Below are positions 23,479 through 35,149 of a stretch of DNA of 64,000 nucleotides, piece after piece. The notes below the pieces were generated by a model. That model was not told the origin of the DNA and did not search any database. It saw only the letters and a list, made by a program, of their open reading frames with translations. Within the stretch, counting starts at the first letter, position 1, and every line of letters starts with the position of its first letter. Source of the DNA: Haemonchus contortus (lineage: Eukaryota > Nematoda > Chromadorea > Rhabditida > Trichostrongylidae); the NCBI GenBank assembly GCA_000469685.2, contig LS997567.1, forward strand, positions 3,927,607 to 3,991,606, written 5' to 3'. A program made the position numbers and the translations under genes.

Positions 23479-24660
23479 CCCTCGTCTTTGTTGTCCCGTA
23501 AACATACTTTTGTCGCCCTCGTCGTCTCGTCCGTTCAACTTCGCTCTATTGTCTCCAACTCATCACTCTCGAACTGCATGAGGTGAATACCGGTAGTGTC
23601 ACTGGCTAAGACGACCCACTAGTAAACAAGGTTGCAGTAATCTACCTACCCGACCTTTTACCTCTTTCATTTTCTGGATGAACGGCCAAAGTTTGATGGC
23701 TTCAGTTTCATCCGACCAAGGTTGCCTCAACGTGGTGATTGCTTCTCCGCTTCGTCTCGGCAACTCATAATCATTCATTACCGGCTACCTTTTCTGATCC
23801 GCCCTGGAATTGTTCGATATTGATCGGAACTCTTAACTAACTTCATTTAGTATTAAGTTTTTGCGGTTTTAATGAAGGACAAAAATCGTCTTGATTCATC
23901 AGAATCTTTTGATGGGCAAACTGACCATTGGAAGTGGTATTTGACGTCTCCGGCACTTGAGATCAGTCCGCCTTACCAATTTTCCGTTTACAGCTACCGA
24001 GGGTCAGCTGGTCATGCTGGATGAACCCTTGGAATTCTCTTCCTTCTCTCGAACGGCCGTTTCTCACACGCCATACTGCGCTCCTTCCCCATTAAAGGCT
24101 GAATGGCAATTCAGCTCCTTTTCATGTCCGAATTCACATTTGCATGTCATGTCGTGTTTCCGTGTATGTGATGATGATTCGTTCGATTGTAATTTCCGTT
24201 TTTTCATGTCCTTTCATTGCACTTACTCTCTATTGTACTGGTAACCAACCTGATCATTGCGTGAAATCATCAAATTGTGCGTGTGTTCACGCATACGCGT
24301 TCTCTACTTGAACGTTCTTTCATTACCGTAATTCCATGTTTGGGATATCGCTGTTGGACTATAAATTATTCGTTTTCGAACACTGGATCTTTGTCATCAC
24401 TAAGGACAAATCACAACAGATTCTAAGAGAACGAATTTCATCACAATTTCGCCCTTTGTGATGTTCACGTTTTTTTCGTGCCTGTTTTACGAGTTTTACG
24501 ACCTCTAGGCACTGGTTCAGTTGCCCCTTACATGAAATCGTGCCCATACGAGACATTTGGTCACGTCACGCTCGTCATCATCATGCTGGTGACGTTTGCC
24601 TTTTTCGTGCTCATTGCACGTACACACTTTTGGCATAAACGAGATCTTATCAATCGATAA
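23479..24660 (+). CDS. C-terminal exons of an uncharacterised single-pass membrane protein (partial)
   Basis: Four segments join in phase: 23479-23582 (after CTGCTTCAG), 23706-23734, 23994-24161 and 24521-24660 (or 24509-24660, same phase), ending at TAA 24658-24660. The resulting ~147-residue C-terminus has an extracellular-looking stretch with several cysteines. A hydrophobic helix (VTLVIIMLVTFAFFVLIA) follows, then a short basic end (HFWHKRDLINR), implying a type I orientation. An AATAAA lies at 24763-24768. Upstream exons are unresolved; candidates lie at 18-20 kb. The layout (lumenal cysteines, one C-terminal helix, short basic tail) recalls PIG-X-like GPI-mannosyltransferase subunits, but that is only an impression. 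Confidence 0.45.
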
Positions 24661-24762
24661 TCGATGACCTTATGCCATTGCGGTTAAGCGAATTGATAAG
24701 ATATCCCTAGACGAAAGTAGTGTAATATAAGTCAATGTGCATTTGCTTTTACGAACTTTTGT

Positions 24763-24768
24763 AATAAA
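24763..24768 (+). terminator. Polyadenylation signal (AATAAA)
   Basis: A canonical AATAAA occurs about 100 bases after the stop codon at 24660 and about 380 bases before the acceptor that precedes the nuclear receptor start codon. It fits 3'-end formation of the upstream membrane-protein gene. Confidence 0.45.
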
Positions 24769-25140
24769 AATAGGATATCGATTGATACGGCGGTCACCGC
24801 CTGGGGCCGATACGGTTGACCGTAATCCCTAGCAGTATTGTAGGTTGGATCGATTTTATTGCTTTCCGATTTCACATGCTTATCTCGTGGATTGATTAGA
24901 TGATCATACATCACATTTATACTAAGCGAGTTTATCGAACAGGTTTCTTTCTTCGTATATCTCGTTCTTGTATGTCCGTATATCACGTAATACCATCACT
25001 ATTGTATATGTATTTGTGATTCTAGCGCTTTCGTCATCCTATGTCAACTTCTTCTTCACTACCGTATCTGAACATCACCTTCTGATCTGTTGATATTGAT
25101 GAAATCAATTTATCGACTGGATTGATGAGGAGATGCCTCA

Positions 25141-25147
25141 TTTCAGA
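25141..25147 (+). promoter_or_regulatory. Probable spliced-leader trans-splice acceptor before the nuclear receptor ATG
   Basis: The sequence TTTCAG (25141-25146) is a textbook nematode acceptor and is followed after one base by the ATG at 25148. No in-phase upstream coding exon is needed. In nematodes this arrangement usually marks trans-splicing of a spliced leader. Confidence 0.5.
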
Positions 25148-28100
25148 ATGGCCTCCACAAATGTTGACGACGACATTGATACCCGAGATTCGCTTGAATG
25201 TAAGTATCCAAATCTCATCCTTACTGCTCTTTGAGAAAGTTAATGTGTTGTAATAATCAGTTTTTCAGTTATGCTACGCTATCCTAGCAATAATCATTGA
25301 TAGTTATTAGTTCAGGTTTAAATTTTACTAGTAAATGGGCATATTTCGATTTTCCACATTCTTCTTATCCTGTATTTTCTCATGTTTCACGTTAGTTCCA
25401 CTTCATTCCTACAAAGTTCTCACTAGAATCTGCGAAAAGTAGGAGCAGCATTGTTTGTTCTCCTCTGAAGTGATATGAGCCATCGTTCCGGTTTCCGCCT
25501 TCCGGTTTCTAAAAGTTTTTCATGAGTTTTCCGCTTATGCTAGCTTTTTGTTGTTTTTTTCAAAGTTTGCAACTCTATCTGGAGCAGCTTTGAAGATATC
25601 TCGAGCCTCCAAAATTTTTTTTTTATTATTTTTAATGTTTTCGGGAAATTGAACCTTTTTTCATTTTTTCATGTTAGAGGGTTTATGCTGCGAATTCCTC
25701 TCATACTGAGTTTTCAAGAGATATTGCAGGAAACAATGATCAGTAGCTATTCGAAAAATGAATAATCATTGTGTTGCTGATTGAGGGCTTGTGACGCAGT
25801 GGTAGGAGGCGCCGCTATCAAAAGCACGGTCGCTGGATCAAGCGCGTAACCCGCTTAAGCCAGCCATATCTTTCAATTCCCATGTAGGTGGCATCAGATA
25901 CATATGAGAAAGGGGAAATCTGGAGTGATATCACCTATTCGCTGCGAAGCCACTAATGGTACTAGTAATACTCAGGACATGAGCAAAAACAGTCGGCAAC
26001 TTTTTCGTACTCGTAAGTAAGTTCATCGAATGACCAAATTCGATTAGGTTGTTCTTTTTCATATTGTTGTATCACCAGCAGTAAAATATGTTATCAAGTT
26101 AGCCGTAATAGGAAATCAATTGCCATCAAATGACCCACGGTTTCGCCCCGAAAATCGCCCTCCCTTTCGGAGTGCTCCCAGAACAATTGGGTTCTGGGGA
26201 GTTTCGATAATTTAGCGGTTCTAGTCGATATTACAGTTAATCTGCTAATGAAAAGTAAAGTTTTTATAATGGGATTTTCTGTTGGCGATTCGAACGCGAT
26301 AAGGAATGACCTCAATTGATCATTCTGTTAGTCGGTATGTGCATACGTGTGTGGGTGTGTATGTGTGTGTGGGAGAGAGTAAACAGTTAAAACTCTTGGT
26401 CACAGCTAGAAATGAGAGATGCCGTAGAGAAAACCTGAGCGAACTGATAATGCGGCCTATTTATCTACTTGTTTACCTGTTTGTTCAACTATCAGGGCTG
26501 CAACCATTTGGACAAAGATCACTCTATAGCGTGGTGATAATAATCAATCGCGTTCCGTTTATGACTAAAAACTGAAAAGTGAATGAGAGATCGATAGAAC
26601 GGAATGATGGCAAAAGGTAAATAGTCTGAATTAGTTAGCGAGCCTACCAAGATGCGCCATGCAATCAACAATCTTTCGGTTGGTAATGAATCTTTCGCCT
26701 ACAGGGAACTTACTTCCGATAGGAATTGGAGGAAAGATTTATTAAGCTCCTGATCTTTGTTGACTGTAATATCTACGGGGGTTTTAGAGGGTTAGCGATC
26801 CAGAAAGTACATCTGAGAAACTGCAAGTCCGTGCTGCTCGATCCCTTGTTCTATGCCAGTCATATTCCCGCTTTTCGTGGGTTCTTGGAGAAAATCGATC
26901 TCCTCTCTAACGAACTTTTCATTAAAATCTACGATGCTATCTAAGCAACCTTTGAGAAAAAACAGGAACCGCCTTGGCATGCGTTCCTCGCAAGAGAAAC
27001 TGCAGGGATGCGCCACGCGTCCTGTTTTGGCTCACTATCATGTTGCCTTTTGAAGGGCAGCCAAGCCTAAACAACAGCATGAGGGCCTATGTTCACTGCC
27101 TAACCTTGGGAGACGTTCGTTAGAAACGATTTTGGGTAATCGATTTGCCGCACGCGGCTGTCGCGGACCACTCAATCGCCGTTATAACAGCTCTAGCGTT
27201 CTTCATACAGCTCAATCGATATGCGATCATTATTTTATACATAATTCTACTGCTAGTACTTTCTTGTATTTCTTACCTACTGTTGCGTCCTGCTACATTC
27301 CTTCGCACGCGACGCCCCTCTCACCGCGACGCGACCATTTCGTTCCTAACGCACCACGCCCCCTAACCTTCATAGTCAGCAATATTGTTGTGAAGACAAA
27401 GTCGGTGATATACAGTGCTGCCAATTGATATATGAAATGCAATTAGACCTTAAACGAAGATGATCTCCAATATTTTGTCAAACTACTAATTACTGCGTGC
27501 AACTTTTTTTGGTGTTGACTAGTTACCTACTCTTATCATGATCACTTTTTTAATTTCTTCGGGTTGCGTGCGGTCTGATTGTTGATTACCAACTGAATTG
27601 GCATCTTAAAATTGATAAGACTGCAATGATATGTTTTTAGAGTTAAACATACACCACGTTGACATATTTCAGTGAATTCATCGCTGGCTGAAAAGGACTC
27701 GCTTGCGTGCATTGTCTGTGGGGACGTGGCCACTGGTCGACACTACGGTGCTATAGCATGTAACGGCTGTAAAGGTACTTCACTACTGGTAAATTCGGAG
27801 TTGAATCACTAAATAAGCTTGGCCAACAGGAAGTGTAGTAGCAAAGTAACAAAGTAACCTCGAACCTTGTTTTTGAGAGAAATAAAGCATTTACAAGAGC
27901 AGGGATTCACCGTAGGATCCTAAGATTCACGATGTCTGATGGGGTGTGGGCCGAGCGCTGGGAGCTGCTCCTTATATAAAAATACTTGGAATCGCTACAA
28001 TGAGCAGAGTACTGTTGGAAAAGTTCTATACAGAAGGCAGCTTTTGCTCAAAAGACGCTAATTGACAGGTTTGGGGAACCCCGCCCACTCCGCGGAGTTT

Positions 28101-31100
28101 CGAAACACATAAGAGGAGGAAATGAACCGCTCAATCACCTGCACTTTCATGGAATTCTAGCAAATCGTGGTTTTAAGTATAGAAAACTCTTAAAATCATA
28201 CGTGGGGAATACTTAAGTTGAAAGGTGGTTACATGCTTTTGGGAATTTGCGGTCTCGGTGGGGTCCCACGGCATTTTCCATTTTATGAATTTCCTTCTTC
28301 ATAGCTATCAATTTGTTCAGTTATTTGCTCATATTTATGGCTTTTGAAAAGGATTTGAGAACGTTCTGAAATGGTTTTCGATTTTCTTATCGCTTTGAGA
28401 CTTCTGAGCAGACAGGCAACTAATCTTCAGTGAACCAGTCTTGATGGTTACTTATCGTGACGGCTGCCCTGGAATTCTCCCGTCCTACGCGTGTATGTGA
28501 TATTTTTACGGTGGCAATAGTCGTAAACGCGAGGGTTACTATCTACACAAACAATACTGTCAGAGAAAGATAACAAAGGGGTCATCTTATCAATATGCGA
28601 GGGGAAACAACAACTGGTAGCGTCATAAGTCAGGGATAGCTATAATATGATTTTTTATTTTTCCATGAAAGTCATATGTTGTTCTGCATAGGCTCTTGAA
28701 TCAGCTTCACTAGGCCTGAAGTCATAATTGGTTTTATAGAAGGCCCCAGTACCAAAAAAGTCGTTGAAATACCTTGATCAGGCTTACGTGTGCGGCCGCC
28801 ACGCAGCCGCACGCATCAGCTCCTGCCCAATATTACTACTGTCGATCAATGAATGCCTTATAAACGCTTGCAGAGATCTTTTCGATTTCAGTCAGATTTT
28901 CATTCTTTTTTCACCTTTCAGGCTTCTTCCGTCGTACCATTCGTCGTGGTTACAAGTATACGTGCAGATTCAAGTCTGAATGTTTTATAGACAAACGTAA
29001 GTTTTCAATCGTTTTTGTATTGCACACTTGTTTCATTGCCACTTTTACTCTTTATTTATTAATGCTTTTCTATTTATTTAAATAAGTTTTTAATTTTTTT
29101 AGGTTGCTCTTGCCAATGAATTTTGTAGAGAGTTTTGTTTATTACCTTTGTAGATAGTTGTAAAGTAAAGTAAATTACTCTACATAGAAGAAGAACGTAT
29201 TTCTATTTGCCAAATCATTCCCCTTACTTCTATATTAAACATTTGGACTATCTCATCCCCTAAATTTGGGGTTTCCGTTTTCCGGGTTTCCTGTTTCGTA
29301 AGTCCATGATGTTCCAGAAAGAGCGCGATCCTACTAATGTCCCTGGGGAAAAATGTGTGCATGCGGGAGGGGGGGGGGGGGAGGGGAAACTGTCAGATCA
29401 TAGTAGCGGTCTGGACGGTTTTCAAATTTTATAGAAGTGATTGTTGGAATTTGAAAATACAGCCTGTAAAAGTTCCAGTTCTGGTATAGGGTAATCGTAT
29501 GCTGCTGATACCATGAGCGGGTCACAAAACATGAAAAACTTTGCATTTACTCTGAAGTAATGGAAACATAAGTGGAGGAACTAGTCTACTTTTCTCGAAA
29601 AAGCCAATTTTATAGGCGGTTTACTTGTTTTTTTTTTCAGATAACCGTGCTGTTTGTCGATTTTGTCGATATACACGATGTATCCGAGCTGGTATGCGAG
29701 TTGAACAAGTGCAGAACGAAAGAGATGTAATCGGAAAGCGAATTAGAACGGGCAGCATTTGCGCAACAAATAAACCTCATATCAAAAGACATCAAAGTGC
29801 TGATGAAGGGTAAGTAATTACTCTCGAAGGCAACCTATCTGTCAAATTAAATGCAAAGAGGTCGGTGCCGAAAGAGCACAGGTGCGGGTTTGACTTCTGT
29901 CCGAGGCCGAACTTTTTCACAACCATTTTTGTCCTTATTGACCTCATACTAATCCAAAAATGAACTGCACCAGCGGGAGCTGCAAGTTTTAAATAATTTC
30001 TGATGAATGGACGAAAACTTAAGCTCAGCTTTTGCACATTCCGTCCCTCATTTCCTCACATGGGAATGCCTTGGAATTGTTTGCCAATGTGGTTTTGAAA
30101 AGTCCATCGTCGTTCTTCAAATAAAGGCATGCTCTGTCTTTAGATCATCGAAACGATCATCGCCGGAAATCACTGGATCTCCGGAGGATGTTTGGGATTG
30201 CCCAGAAACCTTGATTGGAGCGTTATTAAAATCGGAGAAGACAATCAACAGCCTGCGTGATTCCGTCATCAAACAAACAGGAAACGTCGAGTACTCCATA
30301 AAACCTGAAGAACCTGTAAGTATTTTGAGTTGTTAGATACAGCTAGGCGATTTTTATCACTAATTTTAACTACCAAATAGAGATAGCTCTACTAATCTTG
30401 TTTCTGATACTCATCATCCCGCTGATGGGAAGTGGAGGTGTGCTGGAGCATGCATTAGCGGTCGAGCATATTTGCACATTCGCATACCGTATACCTTTTT
30501 TCATCTTACATTGTCAAATTACTCAAAACCTAGTTCTTCTGTGAGCTTAGTGATTCACTGTTCAATTTTCGAAATTTTCACAGGAAATCTGATAGCCACG
30601 GTGCGTTGCGGTCGCGTTGCGTCACTTGCGCAACGCGACCGCAACGCACCGTGGCGTGCTAGTATTTGTGTTGTCACTCGGGTATCCTTCAGATTCAGGA
30701 GATCCTCTAGCGACTTGAGTCTCAAGCTTATTTCTCCACACTTATCCCTACAATACTCATTTCTTTTGCCACTCGAAGATCGAAATGCTAAATAACTCTT
30801 GGCAGGCCTGATATAGTGCTTCCAGCAGTCGTGTTCATCTGGAGCAAGGACAGCGACAGTCAACGACATCTTCAAATCCCTTCATAGTCAATTGTTGCTA
30901 GTCATCGAATGGGCCAAGACACTTCCACCGTTCCTCACTCTCTCCACTGCAGATCAAGTAAGCCGATTTTTTTTGTGGTAGCAATCGGGGCTTTTATTCA
31001 ATTGTTTGAAGTAACTGCTGTATCGCAATAAGTACATAATACATAGTGGTACCCTGTGAAAAGTCAATTATAGCACCTACACTTTGTCAGGGTATGGCAT

Positions 31101-33914
31101 ATTTTTTCGGGAGCCGTTATCGACTTCCGACTTCCGGTTCGGCATTTTTAACTTCCCCTGCATGCTTTATCTTCAGAAGATCATGTATGAGCCGGAAACT
31201 GAAATTTTTTAAAATAACTTAATTACCGAATATTGAACACCGTATTCAAAGCGATGTCAAGGCTTGCTAACCGTGGGTGAGATACATTTATTTTACTTTT
31301 ACGTACGCAGAGAAGTTTTTGCTAGTACAATGGATTCCCTTAAAAGAGAAATCTATTTTTTTGTGTTTCTCTGCTTAGATTCCAAGCACACTTACAGACG
31401 GCGCTGTTAAAGAACTTCGCTCCTCAGCATGTCGTTCTTTGCGTTTCATATCGTTCCAAGGAAGGAGCTGACTTTCTGAAGCTGATCAACGACAGTTTCA
31501 TACCTCGACCGTCGAAAGAGGAGCAGGACAAGAGGGACAAGTGTGTTTTTTGTACCTAAACAATCTCAAGCAAGAGAGATCTCGTAGTCTGCGGATTGAG
31601 GGAATTTGAAGCTGTTAGCGTCATATCCAGACACGTGGGAAAGGATGACTGTAGCACGAAATCCGAGTACTTCGAGATCTGAGTGGTCATGCTGAAGGGC
31701 TAGCCGTTCAAACTCCCAGTTGTTTAGTGAATTCTACTTACGGGACTGTGAGCGTGTCATGGATCAAATGGTTGCTCCCATGAGATTTTTGTCCATCGAT
31801 GATGCCGAGTTTGTGACACTCAAGGCTTGTGTTCTGTTCAATCCTGGTACGTTCTATAGTATAACTTATTTGTTCTGTGTCCAAGGCTTACATATATATT
31901 TATTACACATACCTATAAATTTATTCGACTCAAATATACATTTATGTGTAAATTCAAATTTTTTTTGACCGAATGGCTTTTTTTTGGGGTTTTCTGTGGT
32001 TTTTTTTTTATATCAAAGACCAACTTTTTATATTGGGGATGGTGATGATTATCCTCGACTTCGTTTTTTTTATGAGTATGAGTAATTTTTTATGGAAATG
32101 CCTCAGAAACCATCTCCCGGGGGATGGGTGAAGAAGAAGGGGGTAATTTGATTATAATTCTGAAATGCCATATTATAATGGTAACAGGTAATTGAGCAGC
32201 CCTAGTTTTTATCCAAATTGTATTGTTCTATCACAAATCATACCTGTTGTATTGTGCTATCACGAATCATAACATTTCGTTCTGCAAACTTCATTTGAAA
32301 ATTATTTTATTACCTCCATTAATGACTGTACTGGTCATATGAGTAATGCTGTTGAAACTAAAAGTAGGCAGAGAAAAGTTACCGTCCCAAAGTACAGCAT
32401 GATTGACTCATAAGGCTGAGTCAATGGTACTTAACTTTCGAACTTCCCCTTTTGCTCGCGTACTCTGTTGGCTGAGTCATTCCCAACACATATAAACAAG
32501 TTTCTTTAAGTTGTAATTGAGTTAACATGCTCTCTAGAAATCCTGAGTATCGGAACTGGTATGCTAAAGTCCATTCCCTACTGGTGGTTATGAGTTTTCA
32601 TGGTGTTTGGGGCTGTAAGGGAATGCGTGGGTTGCTGATATGTAACACTATAAGAACCCTGTAATTTTGTTTGGTGGTGCCTTATCAAGTTATGCACCCG
32701 TTGCTATGGAATTTCTAAATTAAGCTCGGCAACTTCTGTTGTTTCTCCCACTTCTGTTGAGACCAGGTCTATTTGCTACATCATTAAAAATGAAGGGTAC
32801 ACATTTGTGATGGAAGCAACAAAAAGTATTTTTAAGGAGAAACGTCCATTTCGCGCGCCTGTCGGAACGAGGTCATCCGCTCACTTCGCACGCGGCACAT
32901 CCCGCTGCGACCTCGAGATGCCATTACAGTACCACTACGTGCAGTGGAGCAAATGATTTGCAGTAGTCTATGTTGTCTTGTCTTTAAGCTGACTTCCGTG
33001 GACTAAGCGCAAATCGTGTGCCCCACTGACAACTGCGACAACCGTTAAGGATCGCGGGCTGACGCGTCGCGTGCGACGGCTGCGGCGTGGCCTAGTTTCG
33101 ACGGACGCGCGAAACCAAGCGTCCCCATTTTCAAGGCGTTTTTTGAAGAAACTTAGTCTGAATCTTTTTCATTGTGAATGGTTAATTTACGATAATGTCG
33201 GTGATACCCATAATGGATAAGGCAAGTGAGATTGTCAGAGCCATACTTTCAGTGGCAAAAGGTCTTTCTCCGCTGGCAGTCACTACCGTGTTGAATACGA
33301 GGAGGCGTATATTCTCAGCCCTTGAGCACTACGTTCGAACGCGAAAACACGATGAGAGGACTCGACTAGGAGATCTGACCCTTTTCGTTTTGTCTCCCTT
33401 GTCGGTGAGGGTTTATTATCATATTTCTTCTGCTTCAAGACGTCATTATCACCCGATGAGCCACTTAAAGAGTTTTGACTACTTTCAGTCTTTGGCAAAC
33501 TCCATTTGTGAGGATATACTGGTATCAAAATTGAGTGGCGTCGCTCGTCTGGATGTACTAATGGAGGAGCTGATGTTGGCAGATGCTGAAGAACAGAACA
33601 AATGTGCTTCACATCGAGGTATGTGAATCTGTCTAGCTGTCTTGTACTGATTTCGTTTCGCTTTATTTCCATACAGTACTAAACTGTAAAAGTGGTTGAT
33701 TTCACACGTAATATCCATTACGCTTTGGAGTACCGTTGTTTTTTTTTTTGCAAAATGCAAAATTTTTTGCACTAGAATGCCTGCCTGTGTAGTCCATCCT
33801 GGTATTCAATACCTGAAAATGGCAAAAGACATTTTTGCAGGTGTTTTGGCGGTCGCTAGTGCTATTCCTGGACCAAGTGACTTCAGTGTGCTAGCCCAAA
33901 GTGACAAAGCGTAG
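25148..33914 (+). CDS. HNF4-type nuclear hormone receptor (11 coding exons, 439 aa)
   Basis: This is a ligand-regulated nuclear transcription factor. Exons: 25148-25199, 27673-27774, 28922-28996, 29641-29809, 30144-30315, 30826-30957, 31398-31540, 31728-31846, 33253-33404, 33489-33618, 33841-33914. They total 1320 bases with every phase matching. The DNA-binding domain spans residues ~30-95. Cysteines 30, 33, 47, 50 and 66, 72, 82, 85 bind two zinc ions with canonical spacing. The P-box is CNGCKG, where HNF4 has CDGCKG; this Asn variant is common among nematode supplementary receptors. Residues ~191-402 form the ligand-binding domain. [12 protein letters not shown] matches HNF4 helix 3, AKGLS and a Leu-rich VLMEELML (395-402) match the later helices and the AF-2 activation helix. 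A short tail follows AF-2. Large introns 1 and 8 hold transposable sequences. It belongs to the HNF4-derived expansion; an exact C. elegans counterpart cannot be assigned by eye. Confidence 0.93.
25787..25850 (+). repeat. tRNA-like SINE head, degraded
   Basis: Within intron 1 of the nuclear receptor, GTGACGCAGTGGTAGGAG and GCTATCAAAAGCACGG, then a B-box-like CTGGATCAAGCGC, resemble the SINE head at 403. The body is not recognisable. Confidence 0.3.
27113..27357 (+). mobile_element. MITE, family A, full-length copy
   Basis: This ~245-bp element has imperfect terminal inverted repeats: left GTTCGTTAGAAACGATTTTG, right the complement of GTGGTGCGTTAGGAACGAAA. It contains the GC-rich module GCCGCACGCGGCTGTCGCGG with ATCGAT. 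A second near-full copy lies inverted at 37518-37767 and a shortened one at 35055-35149. It lies in intron 1 of the nuclear receptor. It encodes no transposase. Confidence 0.75.
30595..30655. repeat. Perfect 27-bp hairpin in nuclear receptor intron 5
   Basis: The arm at 30595-30621 is the exact reverse complement of 30629-30655, with a 7-base loop (TCACTTG). The arms are GC-rich with alternating CG motifs. The hairpin lies 170 bases before exon 6. It could be a MITE remnant or a structured RNA. The sequence alone does not show expression. Confidence 0.9.
32843..33124. mobile_element. MITE, family B, copy in nuclear receptor intron 8
   Basis: This ~282-bp segment closely matches 33993-34276 in the same orientation throughout, including CTGCGACCTCGAGATG near the left and GTGCGACGGCTGCGGCG near the right. 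Its ends are imperfect inverted repeats around CGTCC...CGCGCG. No coding frame is present. Confidence 0.7.
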
Positions 33915-33992
33915 GTGTTTTTTCCATTATAATTTCTTCTAAATAGCGAAATTGCGTCACAAGGGCAGGCAGCGACCTTCGAGGACCGGGTA

Positions 33993-34276
33993 GCGTCCGA
34001 TCCGCGCGTCCCTCAGAATTTGGTCACCCCGCCCACATCGCGCGCGGCGCAGCCCGCTGCGATCTCGAGATGACATTACACTACCACTGATGTCAGGGCA
34101 GCGAATGATTTGTATAAGTCCATTTTTTCTTTTCTTTAAGTTGAATTCCATGGTCCAAGCGCATTTGGTATGCGCCATTGACACTGCGACATCTGTCAAG
34201 GATCGCGGGGTGACACGCCGCGTGCGACGGCTGCGGCGTCGCCTAGTTCCGGCGGACGCGCGGAACGAAGCGCACC
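33993..34276. mobile_element. MITE, family B, copy just after the nuclear receptor stop
   Basis: This is the second copy of the element at 32843-33124, beginning 79 bases after the stop codon and so probably in the 3' untranslated or flanking region. The ends again show GCGTCCGATCCGCGCG against the complement of CGCGGAACGAAGCGC. The two direct copies bracket the last three exons of the receptor gene. Confidence 0.7.
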
Positions 34277-35054
34277 CTGGAGAACCTGTTTATTAAATTA
34301 TGACGTGGCATTGTCCAGCAAACCTAGCAGTAATGCGAGTACTAAGTAGGATCGTGGTAGTGCAAGGGTGATCGCGAAGTTTTGCACCAGTTTCCTGCAT
34401 AGATATCGATCAGCGAAATGATTGCCCTAGTAGTAACCATATTGATCCTGGCTAATGTACGGCTTTTAAGGAGACTACAACAGACTTCCCTCATAGATAT
34501 TACCGAAACGAGTGTAGTATAGGGGAAGGGGGGGGGGGAGACATGGAGAATGAGCAGGATAGCCTACTCAAAGCGCGGGAATTCGAACAACTGGCCCTAG
34601 AGCGTATTTACGTGCGGCCGATGTCGCGAGAGCTCCGCTATGCGGCGGATCATTCTGCCGTACGAATGTTATGCGCGTGACCAGCAGCAATTTTGCTTGC
34701 TCCAGCTTCCTGACCAAATGACACACTCCAATGACACGGACGTTTTTGCTAGTGAAGGGCAGCCTGTTCAGATCGCTATCCTTATCGGATCCATTATCAG
34801 ACGATTTTGATTCATTGAGCACGTTTCCTTCTACAAACAGCCAATCATTCTCATTGGCTAACTTTGAGGAGTGAGTTTTTTATACTTTAACGACGATTCA
34901 GATGAGTAAAGAGGCTACAAGTATTCATTACTTGAAGATCTGAAAAGAAAATGAGGAGGTCTGTTGAAAAGTCTTATTGTGGCAGACGATATTACGGTAC
35001 GTAATGAACATGGTTGTCAGAATTAACGTATCCTGCTATAAGCGATTGGCGGGT
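34277..35054. other. No gene recognised; G run
   Basis: Short frames only. An 11-base G run lies at 34528-34538. Confidence 0.45.
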
Positions 35055-35149
35055 GTGGTGCGTTAGGAACGAATTAATAACGGCGAAGAGTGGTCCGCGA
35101 CAGCCGCATGCGGCGAATCGATTGCCTAAAATCCTTCCTAACGCCCGTC
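35055..35149. mobile_element. MITE, family A, internally deleted copy
   Basis: Both ends match the family at 27113 and 37518 (GTGGTGCGTTAGGAACGAA and the complement of GACGGGCGTTAGGAAGG). About 155 internal bases are absent, leaving the TGGTCCGCGACAGCCGC module. This is a typical internal-deletion derivative. Confidence 0.7.
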
